NCBI GenBank assembly: GCA_024734555.1
Contig: JANPWX010000443.1
Span: 372,001-436,000, forward strand
Direction: 5' to 3'
Source of the DNA: Trochalopteron elliotii
Taxonomy: Eukaryota; Chordata; Aves; Passeriformes; Leiothrichidae
Length of the DNA: 64,000 nt
Shown: positions 47,316-59,500 of the stretch, piece after piece
Position numbering within the stretch: the stretch's first letter is position 1
Layout of the letters: each line of letters begins with the position of its first letter
Notes under the pieces: generated by a model
The model's input: only the letters and a program-made list of their open reading frames with translations
Database searches by the model: none
What the model was told of the DNA's origin: nothing
Made by a program: the position numbers and the translations under genes

Positions 47316-48766
47316 CACAGTGACAGCAGAGGCAGGTGTGGGGCTGGCATCACAAACAAGTGATGAATGGACTCAGGCAAACTTGTTGGAGCCACAAATG
47401 TGATGTTTGCACACGTTAGAGCAGTGAGCCTGGATTGGTGGGATGGGGTGCTCTTTAGTTTGAGGATTTGTAGGAAGAGGTTGGAAAACGTACTGCAGAA
47501 AGGAGTTCTTTTTATCATAAATGGCCAGCTGCATCCCTGGATGTTTCTCCAAACCTCCTAAGTATATGCCCTAGGCACAGCTTTCCTCTGCCTTAATCTC
47601 CTAGTGAATATTCAAAAATAGATATACTTGCAGCACTGGAAAAGCCTCTTTCAGAGTTGTTTCAGCACTGCAGAGAACAACCCTTAGGAAAGAAACTCAA
47701 AAAATAAACAGCAGCTGCTGCCATGTTTCCCCCTCCCCCGCCTCCTCACCCAATGTGGAAACCCGGTGTCAGTTCCCTTTCCCATCCATTCCTGCCATTT
47801 CCCTGCCTGGTACCAAGGCAGCAAAACCCACAGGCTATCCACACCCAGCTTGAGATGCTGCATGCTGGAGACCTGTTGTGCTGCAGCTTCACCTGTGTCC
47901 AGCCCAAGTGTCTGGGTGAAGGAGTGTTTGCACCAGGGCAGATGTGTCCTCGGTGGTCTCTGAGCCTCCAGCAGCACAGCTTCCCTGCCCTTTGCTGCAG
48001 ATTGTCCCACTGAAGGCTGAGTGGGCTTCCCACCCTGGAGTACCCCTGGGCAGCCTGAGGAAGCTGGTGGTGTCTGATGGAGGAACAGGCAGAAGGGGGA
48101 TGTGGCATTTGTGAATGGTCACAGGGCTTGCTGTCACCCTGTCCCGGAGCTGTGCCAAACCCCGGCTGCTCCATGGCAGCACGTGTTCCAGCTGCCCCAG
48201 CCACGTCAGGACTCAGATTAATTTACTTTTGTGGCACTGTTACTGGATGAACCTTGCTTCTCAGCTTCTCACAAAGATCCAGTGTTTGACTTCCGGACCC
48301 AGAAGCATCTTGAGTTCATGCAGCTTTGTAATGAATGAAACCTCTGTGTCTGTAACGGGGTGGTGGGTGTCCATCTCCTCTCTCCTTGGAAGTGCTGCTG
48401 GCTGATCCTCCTTGGCCTGTTGGAGCTGGTAACTGACCTGTCTGCATCCCCTCGGATTGCAGCTGGTTTCCCTGGGCTCACTGGGATGCCAAGTCATCCT
48501 GCAGCTCCAGTGACTCCAAACCCATCAGGGAGGATGAGGATGGGTGGTGGTGTGGGAGGCAGGGTCACCCCTTGGCTGGGTGGGCTCAGGGACACACAGA
48601 CCCCAGGGATGTCAAGATCCCTCCCATCCACCAGCTTCTGGGGGGATTGTGCTCTCCAAAACTGGAGTGATGAGTACAGGAAAAGGAGGAGGAGGAGCAG
48701 GAGAGTATAAATAAAGCTTCTGGAAGGGGAAAACCCACCAAGAGGAGAAAATAGCAGCGCTGGTTA

Positions 48767-48767
48767 T

Positions 48768-48807
<40 letters not shown>

Positions 48808-48809
48808 TT

Positions 48810-48869
<60 letters not shown>

Positions 48870-48932
48870 TCCTTCTTTCCTTCTTTCCTTCTTTCCTTCT
48901 TTCCTTCTTTCCTTCTTTCCTTCTTTCCTTCC
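48767..48932. repeat. Compound pyrimidine microsatellite (CTTT)n then (CTTCCTTT)n
   Basis: About 105 bases of TTTC repeats with one extra-T interruption are followed by about 55 bases of alternating CCTT/CTTT units. One strand is almost pure pyrimidine for over 160 bases. The lysine/glutamate- and arginine-rich open frames on the minus strand are products of the repeat. Confidence 0.97.
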
Positions 48933-49672
48933 CCACCCTCCCTCATACCTCGCTGCTCGTATCCTCTTTGGACTGTGCTGGTGGGTGCATGTGTGTCTGT
49001 GACTGCACTTCCCCTGGCTGGGCACATGCCAAGTGAAGGGGGATCTGAGGACAGGCTTTTGTGCTTTGTTGTCACCTTTACAAGGTATTGTGTCCTCATA
49101 TAGTGTTGCCTTGGATCTGCTAATCACAACTGACAAACTGGGGTGTCAACAGCCAGGACGCACCAAACCAAAAATGTCCTTTAGGCTGAGTAACAATAAT
49201 GCTGCTGACCTCAGGAACAGACCTGGAAACCTCTGCTTTGAGCCCCAGAGTGGCATCCTGCCAGTTAACTTGTTTCATTCCAAAGCTGATGCATTAAAAA
49301 AATCTAACTTTTAATAGCAAATGTTTGCTGTTGCATTTAAAGCATGCACTGAGTGTTCATACAGCAAGCAGATGACAGTCAGATGGATGGATGCTCACTC
49401 ACAGGCACCTGCCTGGCATCCCCCAGCCCAGGTGCTGGAGGTGGGCAGCACTGGGTGGGTCTGTGCTGCCCAGAGTGCTGGGGCTGCCCACAGGGCACCT
49501 GGACAGTGCCATGCTTCTGCTCATTGCCCCTGTAATTCCCATCCTTGGTCTGTCTGAAAACCTTCAACCACTCAACGCCCTTGTCAGAGAAATGTTGATC
49601 TTCATCAAACATTTATTTTTTTCACAAGTCTATAAATATTGCTTATTTAATATTCTTTTTCTTTTCTCCTAG

Positions 49673-49783
<111 letters not shown>

Positions 49784-51886
49784 TGAACGTGGAGCATCCC
49801 AGCACATCACCTTGACTAGGCTTTGGCCATTTCAAACCTGACAAGAAGCCTTGCTGAACTCTGACCTTTTGATCTCGTGTGCAAGTACCGTGTAGCACAC
49901 AGAGCTCTTACAATAAGCAATTCGCATTTGTTCTGAAACTGTCACAAGAAAATGAATTGCTTTTTTTTTCCCCTTTTCCCCACAGTTGCTTTTTATTGAT
50001 TAGATGATGAGGAGGGAGTGAGCAGTCTGTGCTTTAATAGCTAAATCTTGATCTCTTCTAAGAGCTGAGTTTACGGCTGCAATAGGCTGCCAAATGAGTT
50101 TGCTACAGTCTAGTGCTCTGCTTGCACACAGCCTGGCTGCCATCCTTTCCACTGGCAGGAACCTGCTACAGGATTAAAAACACTATTAAATTGTTTTTAT
50201 TAAGGTGCCTGTTACAGTCAGTAGGATTGCTTTAAATTTTTCTAAACATCTAGAAGCAGCAATCCAAATGAGAATAGTGAAGGGACTGTGGAGAGCAGGA
50301 TTTTAAAAGTGTGAACTTCTTTACAAGAATATTTAAAATGCTCACCTCTGCTATATTATATCACCTGTCCCAAACACATCTTAGCTTGGGGGATTTCCAG
50401 ATTTTGTCATCTCGATGGGGTCTTTTTATGGGCTATTCTTGTGCATTTGGGGTGGGATTGAATTATTTCAGAGTCTGGAGTTATCTGTGTTTATAAGTGG
50501 TGGGGAGATGTTTCTTGTCATGGTTGCATGAGGAATTTGTCAACTTCTTTCATTCTGCTGGGAGTCAGTACCTCCCCTGGGCCTCATTCTCCAAGAAACT
50601 CCTGTATGTGTGGGCACAAGTGCTGTGTACACGTGTACTCATGTGTGTGTGGGCACACAGAGATCCTGTTTACCCATCATGCCCGTGTTTCATTTTGACT
50701 GTAGAAATGAATATACTCATGTGCTCCTACTCTGTGGTTTTGGAGACACAGCTTTTGTTTGTCACGCTCTAAAAAGACAGTGAGCTGCCCCTGCTGAGGA
50801 GAATGGTGTTTAAATTCCCCCATCCTCCTGCTGCTGTAGACTAATCCTGTCAGTAGAAGGATCAAGGGATTGAAGTGAACCGAAGATGAACTGGAACTTC
50901 TGGAGTTTTGAATGTGTGAATTTTTGAACTGGAACAGATTTTTTTTTAAAGTAACGAAAATAAAGGGAAAACTGCCCCACCCCAAAGCTGTTCTTATCAA
51001 GGTTATATTCCAGAGAGCCTTCACCTCTGGTATTCATTGTTTTCCCACCATGTGCTCCCTGCCATGGGAGCTCCCTTTTGAACTGTTTTTCTTCCCAGCT
51101 GCTAAAATAACGGTGGAAGGTGACCTAATTTTAACTGGTTCATATTTCTAACAATCCGTGGAAACTATGTGCCTGTAACAGCCTTTTCAAAGTGTTGTGT
51201 TTTTGTGGAGAGCAGAAAAGGGAAATAAGCTGGTGCTGCTGGTTGTGTGGCTCAGCTGATCGGGTTTCCTCTTGCTGGGTTTGATTCTTTCTGTGTGTTA
51301 CCTCAAAGGGGAAAAAAAACCACCCAGAAATGTCCCAAGTGTAGGCTGAACGTTTCTGTGTTCCTTTTTCCCGTGCTGTACAAGGGGAAAATCCTCCTCC
51401 TGAGTGTTTTTAACTTGCTGGAGTAACTGGATTGTCCTCGGTGTGATTCACGTGGTGCTGGTGCCAGACGGGATGGTGACGGGGGTGGAGGGGAAAATGT
51501 TGCTGTCCAAACCAAATTAGTAAGTATTGAGGTATGAGCTCAGGCTAAGCCTGACTTCACAGCTCTCTTAAACTGAAGTCCTGGAGTAGCACATGCTCTA
51601 TAAACAAAAGGAGACTTTGATATAAAACATACATAACTATTTATGGTGTCCCACCCTAAAACCCAGCGTGGAAATAAGATCTCTGCGATTCTTTTCCTCC
51701 AGATACCACCACTGTATTTATCTCTTGCAGCAAAACAAATGGATCAACTTTCAAGACACACAGACCTTCTGGCTCCATTCTAAATCAGCCCTTAGAAGTG
51801 ATCCATACCTAGGAGCAGCGTCTTCTGTAATTAGATGGTTGTTCCACTGCCATTTCCAAACCCCTCTCAGGCAGGGCTGGACTGTT

Positions 51887-52035
51887 CACAGAATCATTTA
51901 GTTTGGAAAAGGTCTTTGAGTCCAGACAATAACCCAGCATTGCCAAGCCCACCACTAAACCATGTCCCTAAGTGCCACATCTGCACATCTGTTAAATCCC
52001 TGCAGGGGTGGTGACCTAGCCCTCTGTGCTGCCTT
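51887..52035 (-). mobile_element. CR1 LINE 3' end fragment, antisense, second subfamily
   Basis: CACAGAATCATTTAGTTTGG is followed by AAAAGGTCTTTGAGTCCAG, AACCCAGCATTGCCAAG, CCACCACTAAACCATGTCCC, TAAGTGCCACATCTGCAC and TTAAATCCCTGCAGGGGTGG (separate blocks). This is the CR1 3' end of the subfamily with 'CTAAACCATGTCCCTAAGTGCC'. It lies on the minus strand in TNIK intron 2, truncated and non-coding; the right border is approximate. Confidence 0.93.
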
Positions 52036-55000
52036 ACCTGAGGTGCACAATTGCTGCCCTCCTAGAGGCTGTGTGTGCCTCTGGTTGTGTTTTTGGGTTT
52101 TGGTGCTGGCTGCCAGCCTGAGCTCTGCAGGTCCAACCCCTGTGCTCTCAGCCAGGAGCAGTCACCTGGTGAGCATCACCTGCCCCCTTCTCATGGCTGA
52201 TCCCCTCTCTGAAGCAAGAAAAGCAACTTTGCTGTTGGAAAGAGGCAGAATTGAGATGTTTATTCCAGGCAGGGGATAATGTTCTCTCTGTGTGTGCTGC
52301 AGCCTTGATGTTTCCCTTAGAAAATCTGATTTAGCAGCAATGTCTATCACTGCTGCATGCATTGTGCTGGAGACTGCAGTGTCCTGGTGATAACCAGCTG
52401 GCCTGCCCAGGAGCTGAGGGGAAAACGTGGAAGGTGCAAACTTCCCATTGATCCCTTGGGATAAAGGGCATGGATATGTACTTCTGGCAGCTGAACAATC
52501 ACAGCCCAGCAGGCTGAGGAGCCTGCAAAGTGTCTGGGAGTACCACAGTAACAGGAGCCCTCAGAGGGCAGGGATTCATGGAGCTAGCCTCAGCATCTGC
52601 TGCTGTTGGAGAAGTTGGGAGGCACAGCACATGCCTTCTCCTTGCTAGTAGAAGAGTTGTGTTGGCCATGCCTGGTGCACCTTGAGAGCTCCCAGGAGGA
52701 GGGCACCCACTGCCAGAGCGTGTGCATTGGGATGCAGCTGCTGCTGCTGCTTCAATCCTGCTTTCTGGGTCATGGTTTGAAGATCCCTTTCAGGTGGTTC
52801 ACAGTGTTTCTGTGAATCAAAGCCTTGTTCTCTGAGCCTTGTGCTTGAGGCAAAGGCAACTGGTTCAATGTGACCTCTGCGTTTTCAAATAAAGGTCTTT
52901 CTTTGCTCAGGACAGCAAGTTAAAATATCCCTTTGGTTCTTCCCAGCTCTGGCCCCACCCTAGTGACACCTTGGCAGCAACCTGCTCTGCTCTCACATCT
53001 CTAACCCCAACCACAAGCTCTTGGCTTTGGAAAAATGCAGAGAGAAATAACATTCCTTGTTCGCTGCTTAACAATCTCTTGTGAATAGCTGGATTTTTGT
53101 TTTAATGAGGCACTGCACTGGTGATGATTTATCTCTCTAATTGAATTGGAAGCTTTTCTTTATTTTCTAATAATCTTGCACCTGATGTTACAGATTGTAA
53201 ACTGGTTTTGATGAAAGACTGAGACCTCGCTAGCTTCTGTGCCAGGCATTGTAGCAGTAGTGAATTTTTGTGTCCTTGGATTTTATTTTTGTTATAGGTG
53301 TTTAAGGAAATGACTATCAGGAATATAATGAGTTGGACTTGGGAATTAAACCTTTGCCTCACTGGTTTTTAGCTGATGGCTGAAAGCAACTCTGAACACA
53401 AAACTCACTAAGATCCTTCAGAGCATTACCTAAACTGCTCTGAGGAAATACTGCTTTTATGTCCTGGAACATTATTATTGCTGTTTATTTCTACTCTGCA
53501 TGAGAGCAGACAAATACTCCTTAAAATATTGTGTGTGCTTAGACTGCCTGGATAGATCAAGGCCACAACCAGTGGGGTGTCCAGCACCAATAAATACGTG
53601 AGTTCAGAGGTGAAGGACACTGGGCTACTCAGAAATACCTTCCAATAGATGGGTGCAAAGCTTGGAGACACATGCAGTGGGCTACTTACTGTGCAGAGTG
53701 AGTGGGAAACCAGAGCAATCCCCCAGTGTTTTTATGGGCTTAGCCATCATGGGTGGTGTCAGCCAAGAAGGATTTTGATGCAAGCCTTTGCAGTAGTGAG
53801 AAAAAAAATGAGGAAATAGATCAGATGGTGACCTTCGTACCTCTCATCTTGTGTATTTTACAACATGGAAGTAAATGATGTTGAGATTACATATTCACGT
53901 GCTTCTTCCCAACTGTGCCAGGAGGACAGTGGTCATTAATGCCAAGAGCTGCTTTGCCTTGTACCCTGGGGATGTGCCTCTCCATTTACAGCTTCAGCAA
54001 GGTTTTGTTTTAGAGGGTACAAGATAGAGTATGTGGGCACCTCTGTAACTGCACAATAACTATTGATTGCTTAATTATCTGGTAAATGCCATATAATCAC
54101 CAAGCCATTACGCAGCAGTAGTCTGTGCTCTAATTCAGAGCGTGTGGGATCCACGTGCCGCCCGTGTCAGCTGTGGCCCTCCAAGGAGCTCCTTTACCCT
54201 CAGCACGTGATGGGGCAGGGCAGGGGAATCACCCCTGGGAACCACCCCAGGGCAGGTGGAGCACCTCTGCAGCTTCCTGGCTGCCCACAGAGGGCTGTCC
54301 ATGCCCTCTGCCAGCCCAAGTGAGGCAGCTCTTTGAAGAGAATGTGGTTTTTGAAGTTCCTTTTTGTTGCACTATGTCTGTCTGTGGTACAGTACATATG
54401 GAAAAGGTTGAAGAAATGCATCCCAGGGTCTTTAGTCAGGACTTACTTATTGCCCAGCTGGTATTTGCCAGAAGTCAGGGCCCATCCACCTAGAGGCAAA
54501 TGCCCAGGTTTGACCTAGTAGATGGAGATGTTGAGGTGTGTGGGTATCAGAAAGTGAATAAAATATTTGAAATCCAAGGTCACCTGTTGCTGGGAGAGCT
54601 GGGACAGTATGATTCCAGGAGGACTGCTGGGACAGTTTGATTCCTGAGACAAACCTTTGGGGGTAATGTCCCAGGCACAAGCCTGTGTTTGATAATGCTG
54701 TCTTGGAGTTTGCAGGTGCCAGAGGAGGAGGGGTAATGTGTGTCCTGTGGGTGCTGTTTGTGCACTCCATGCACAGTGGCATCCTTCCTCCTGGCATCCC
54801 CAGGCATTCCACCAGTGCAGGCTGATGGGGTAGCAGGTGGATATCCTAAAGAAAGACTTTTAGAACACTCCTTTTTCCTTTTACTTAATTTTGAGGGTGG
54901 ATATTAGGAAATAGAGTGTTTAACTTCTAACACTCTATTTTTTTAACTTGCCTGACATCTGTTTCAGTCTGGCTGCTGCTGATCAAGTGCTGGGCCCTTG

Positions 55001-56469
55001 CCTCAGCCCTGGTGAGAACAGAAACTCTGCAGGTACCTGGGTCGTTATTAGGAGTTCAGATAATTAGCCTGAGTCGAGAATGACAGTAATTGTCTTTAAT
55101 CATCAGCTGGTTTATTGTTTCCCTTTCTGAAAGGCTGATGGTCAATAGCTCGATAATTAATCACTGTTGCTTTATCTGTGTGGAAGAAGCTACCATGCTG
55201 CACACAATTAATATTTCCTGGGGATTGTTGCTGTAAAGAATTAGCTGTAGTTTACACACACAGCTTTTATAGCTGCAGACTGACTGCTGTGCCTTGCTTG
55301 AGAGGCCAGATTGAGTGTGTGCACAGCAGTGCCTGCAGAGCAGGTCATGCTGCCAGCCACCCTTGTCCCAACTCCTGGCCTATGGTGCTGGGTGTTAGTC
55401 CTGAGCACACCAAGGACACCTGGTGCCCCCATTCACAGGCTGCTGAGGGAATTCAGAGCCCCATCATTTTGCAGTCTAAACAAGCAGCTCTAACCCCAGA
55501 CAGCTGTTGCATTTGAAGGTGCACTGTGAACATTTTTCTTTTCCCACCTTCACGTTTAGAAAATGAACTTTGATGTTGGTGTGGTTGGGTGTGACTTGAG
55601 CTGCATTGGTGGTTCTTGTGTTACAGCCTCAGCTTTGGGTCTTGTTTTTATGTTTTCAGGCTCTTCAGAGGTTGCTTTTGCTGCAGGGCAGGCTGAGCAT
55701 AACCGCACGTGTGTGAATGTGTGTAGCCATCCCTCCTCATGCTCTGATGGTCACTTCACATGAGGGGTTGGTCCCTCTGGTTTGGGAAGCTCCCTGGCTT
55801 TCCCCACGGTTTGGTGCTGCTCTGACAGCCTGCTCCAGGGGACTGAGGCAGGGAAGCACTTTGTGTCTGCCCATGCTGCCCTGTCCCAGGCTCTTCCTTC
55901 CACTGGGGTGGTTTTGGCGTTGGCTGAACTGCTCACATCCAGACATAGACCCTTGTGGGTGAGCACTGGCCACTCACCACCTTCAAGGTCAGGGATGGTC
56001 TGTGTGAGTTTGAATGGATTTACAAGACTTGGAAGCTGCTTTATAATCCTTCTGTATTACAAGCACAGTATTAAATATTAAGCCACTGTTTCTGCTGGGA
56101 TGGCTCCGTGTGCTGGCAGAGAGGATGGTGGTGCTGCCGTGTGGGGATGCTCACCAGGGCTGGGGTCTCCACTGATTCCACAGACACCACCTAGCTGGTG
56201 GTTCTGGGCTTTCATCGGCTCTTTCTGGGTTGCAGGAAGGGGCTGGGCTGAAGTACTGGTGTATGATAACTCCTGTAGGCTTATCAGAAGGAAAACGGGC
56301 AACCTCAGTTTATCTGCTTCCCCACGATGTTATAGTAGCTCTGGAGGAGAAGGTCCTTTCTGTGCTGACTCAAATGGAGTGTGTGTGTGTTTCTGAAATG
56401 CAGATTTGTTTTTGCCATGCAGGCAAGGAAGTCTTAACTGAAAAATGCTTAAAATGATGCTTCATTCTT

Positions 56470-56505
56470 AAAAAAAAAAAAAAAAAAATTAAAGAAAAAA
56501 AAGGC
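56470..56505. repeat. A-rich low-complexity stretch
   Basis: A-run of about 18 followed by TT and more A blocks. A separate C11 run lies about 80 bp downstream (56584-56594). These are simple repeats. Confidence 0.85.
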
Positions 56506-59500
56506 AAAAGCTTTGTTACCAGAGCAACTGGTACATCTTGTGCTGCTTCATTTCTCTGAAACACAGAGCGAGCCCTCAGCCCTCCCCCCCCCCCAAGAAA
56601 CCAGCCCCCACACACCTACGCACCAATATGTCACATTAGCTTTGCTGCTTTCTGAATAATGTAAGGGAAAGGTGCTTTTTCAGTCCTAGAGAATGCAGGT
56701 TATAAAAGGTGATTAAAAATGCTTCTGTATTGCCTCCCTTTAAATCTTTGTTCCCTCTCCCTCCCTGCCGAGTCTGTGAAGGGAAAGGGCAGGGTGAAGG
56801 TCAGGAGCAGACTGATGTATCTGTGGAGGGACATTTGTCCAGTCTCCCTTGCATTGCTGGATGCTCTGATTCTGTAAATACTGCACAGTTTTGGAGGACA
56901 AAAAAAAAAATATCTGCAATGTCTTAGGGTTAAAAGAGCTGCTTTTGAAGATGCCAAGTAAAGTCAGTGGTGCTGCAAAGCATGGGGAATGTGGTGGTGG
57001 GTCTTGCAGTGCCTTTTGTGTGGATGCCAGGCAGGGACAGGGACAGAGGCAGAGCCCCTTCCTTGGTTTGTGGGCATTAGAAGGTTCTCTGTGCAAGCAG
57101 CTGCTTTGCAGATAATAGGAGCAAGCACCATGTCCAGTGCCACATTCTCCTGTCCCAGAGGAATGGCTGGACTGGGAACTCAGACTTGTCTTTTGTCAGA
57201 TGGTTTGTGGGGACACTGAAAGTGAGACGTGGGGGTGCCGTGTGGGGGAGGTGTTTAGAAAAGAGCCAGCTTTCAGAACTGGGGTTATTGCCTGTGAAAG
57301 CATCACTCTCTGTTTTGGGAGGGGTGCTTTTCTTGTCTGCTGAAGCTCCCATTGCTCTGCTCACTGTAGTATCTTACCAGCAGTATTTTACAAGGGTGTG
57401 GCTGTGGCTGATGGGTGATGTGTGGGTGCTGTAAGGCTTGAGTGGGTTACAAAAAACATTTGCTTTTAGCTTATATCTCTCTAATGGTAACCCTGGGCTG
57501 CAGGGCACAGGTGAGGAGCTTCTTTCTCTCAGCAGAGACTGGTGGTACCTTCAATTTTTTGCAGTTGTAAACTTGGATTTTATATTTAAGAAGTAATAGG
57601 CTCTTTTAGTGTATTGGAGCCTGGTGCAGTGCACAGGGAGCTGGGGGCCAGGTTCTCACTGCTGTGACCTTTGCTAAGTGCCTCCCTTCTTCTCCTTTCC
57701 CATCTTTCCATTCCCATCTCTGTCCTTACCCCTTTCTGGATATAATCAGAAACAGAGCAACACTGGGGTGGTCTGGGGGGCAGAGCTGGGAGCTGCTGGG
57801 TGGTACCAGCATTGAAAATCCATCTGTGAGGCAATGGGGAGGCTGGGTGCCCCTGCACCAGCATTTTGGAAGCAGAGTGCTGGGAGCAAGGCTGATTCCC
57901 AGAGGAGCAAGTACAGCAGCTGCTACTGGGTCAGCTGAGGAAAACAACCAAGAGAAGCACTGAAAAGTAGGTTTTGGAGCTGGGAGGTGTTTTGTTCCTC
58001 CCAGCTCTGAAGGTGCCACTCTCAGCTAGGAAGGCACTTTTTAGAAAGCTTGCAGAAGGGGATGGGAGGAGCAGCAAGCTGTAAACGTTGGTCCAGGCTG
58101 TGAATTTGAAGCATTTGCAAATGCTGTGGTGTTTGTCTCCGGGGATGTTTCTTGCTTGTCATTTTTTTTATGTCACTCCAAATCTTGATGCAGCTTCACT
58201 TGTGGCTGACCCTGAGGACTTGGAGGCAAGCAGTGCCTGTGGGGAGCCTGCTGGAACTCTGCAGCTTCTCCTGGTTGTGCTTTGAAGGCTCACTGCAGAG
58301 AGAATGGTGTCTCTCTTGAAATCTGCCGTTTATTCTTAGGTTTACCTGGGAAGCCCTTTACACTAATTACCTAAAGATGGAAAGTGCCAAGCAAACACAG
58401 CCTGCTTCCAAATGCTGTGGGATTTTTTCCTCTCCTTGCATAAGAATGGCAGATTGGTGTAATTTTTTTTTTTTTTTTGCTTTGTTTAAGTCTTCAGATT
58501 TTTTGTGTGTCTTTAGGTGTCTTAAATTCTTGAGTTGAAATGTGCACAAGGCAGTGTGTGGCTGGAAGCCCAGCTCCATCCTCACATGCCCTTGTCTCCA
58601 GCCCATCTCAGCTCATGTGTAGGTGGCTGGGAAGGAGGTCAGTCTGGGCTGCAGACAGTGCTGCAATTAGCTGGAGAGAGGGTTGTGGGGGAACCTGAGC
58701 CTTTGTTGGCATGTGGTGACCCAGCCCAGAGAGTCCTGTCATGTGCCTCAGTCACCTCACCTTGTGCCCAGAGCTTGCCCTTGGGTGTGGAGCATCCCAA
58801 CCCCTGTGCTTACACAGTCATCTGCCTTGGGCTGGGCTGCAGACCTGTGCACTGATGTCCCAGTGATTCCTGCTATTCTCACACTTCCCAGGGTTTTTTT
58901 GCTCTCCACTGGTGCTCTTAAAGAAGTGTTGGTAAATGCTCCTTTTTCATGTGTTGCCTTGGTTTTCCCAGCAGAGAGGTTGTGATGGGAGGCATCCAGG
59001 AGACTCAGAAGTGGCCCACAGGTGTGCAAGAGGATGAGAAATTCAAGTGCTGGGTTGGGGCTGGTGGGCTTTCTCTTGGTGTGAATCTCTGGTTTAGTGT
59101 GGGGCTGTAAGATCCTTCTGGGTTGTTGGGCTGCTTCCTTGGGTGGTTGGGGGATTTCACCAAGAGTCACTGACATCAGCAGGAGGAGCACCCTGGAGTG
59201 GAGGGGATGCTGCTCTGTTCCTGATATTTACAGTTATTATATTACCAGTTTCTGATATTTACAGGGATGTTTGTGACCTGTGGCAGTTCCATAAAGAATA
59301 GCCTTTTCCATGCCTCTTCTTTTTTAACCCACTGGAAAGGTGAACCTGATGATGAGTGATACTTGAAATGACCTGAGCATGAAGGAACACGAAGGGACAG
59401 CAAGGTAATCCAGCCCATTTTGTTCAAAAATGGGAGCTGTGGCAGGGAGAGAGTTTTGTAAAAGACAGAATTGAGTATCAGATACCTGTAGTTAATTTGA

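Larger units (their letters stand above)
25341..49672 (+). other. TNIK: Presumed TNIK intron 1
   Basis: About 24 kb with no recognisable coding exon on either strand. The acceptor at its end (CTTTTCTCCTAG) is clear; the donor is not visible and is presumably in or near the gap. It contains a CR1 copy, several microsatellites, a minisatellite, homopolymer runs and candidate enhancer clusters listed separately. A long first intron is typical for TNIK in vertebrates and often carries regulatory elements. Confidence 0.65.

Noticed and set aside
46821..47518. Repetitive 155-165 codon frames near 47 kb
   Set aside because: They are translations of the 32/33-bp minisatellite; no splice or homology support.
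48586..49136. Lysine/arginine/glutamate-rich minus-strand proteins
   Set aside because: They are translations of the CTTT/CTTCCTTT microsatellite.
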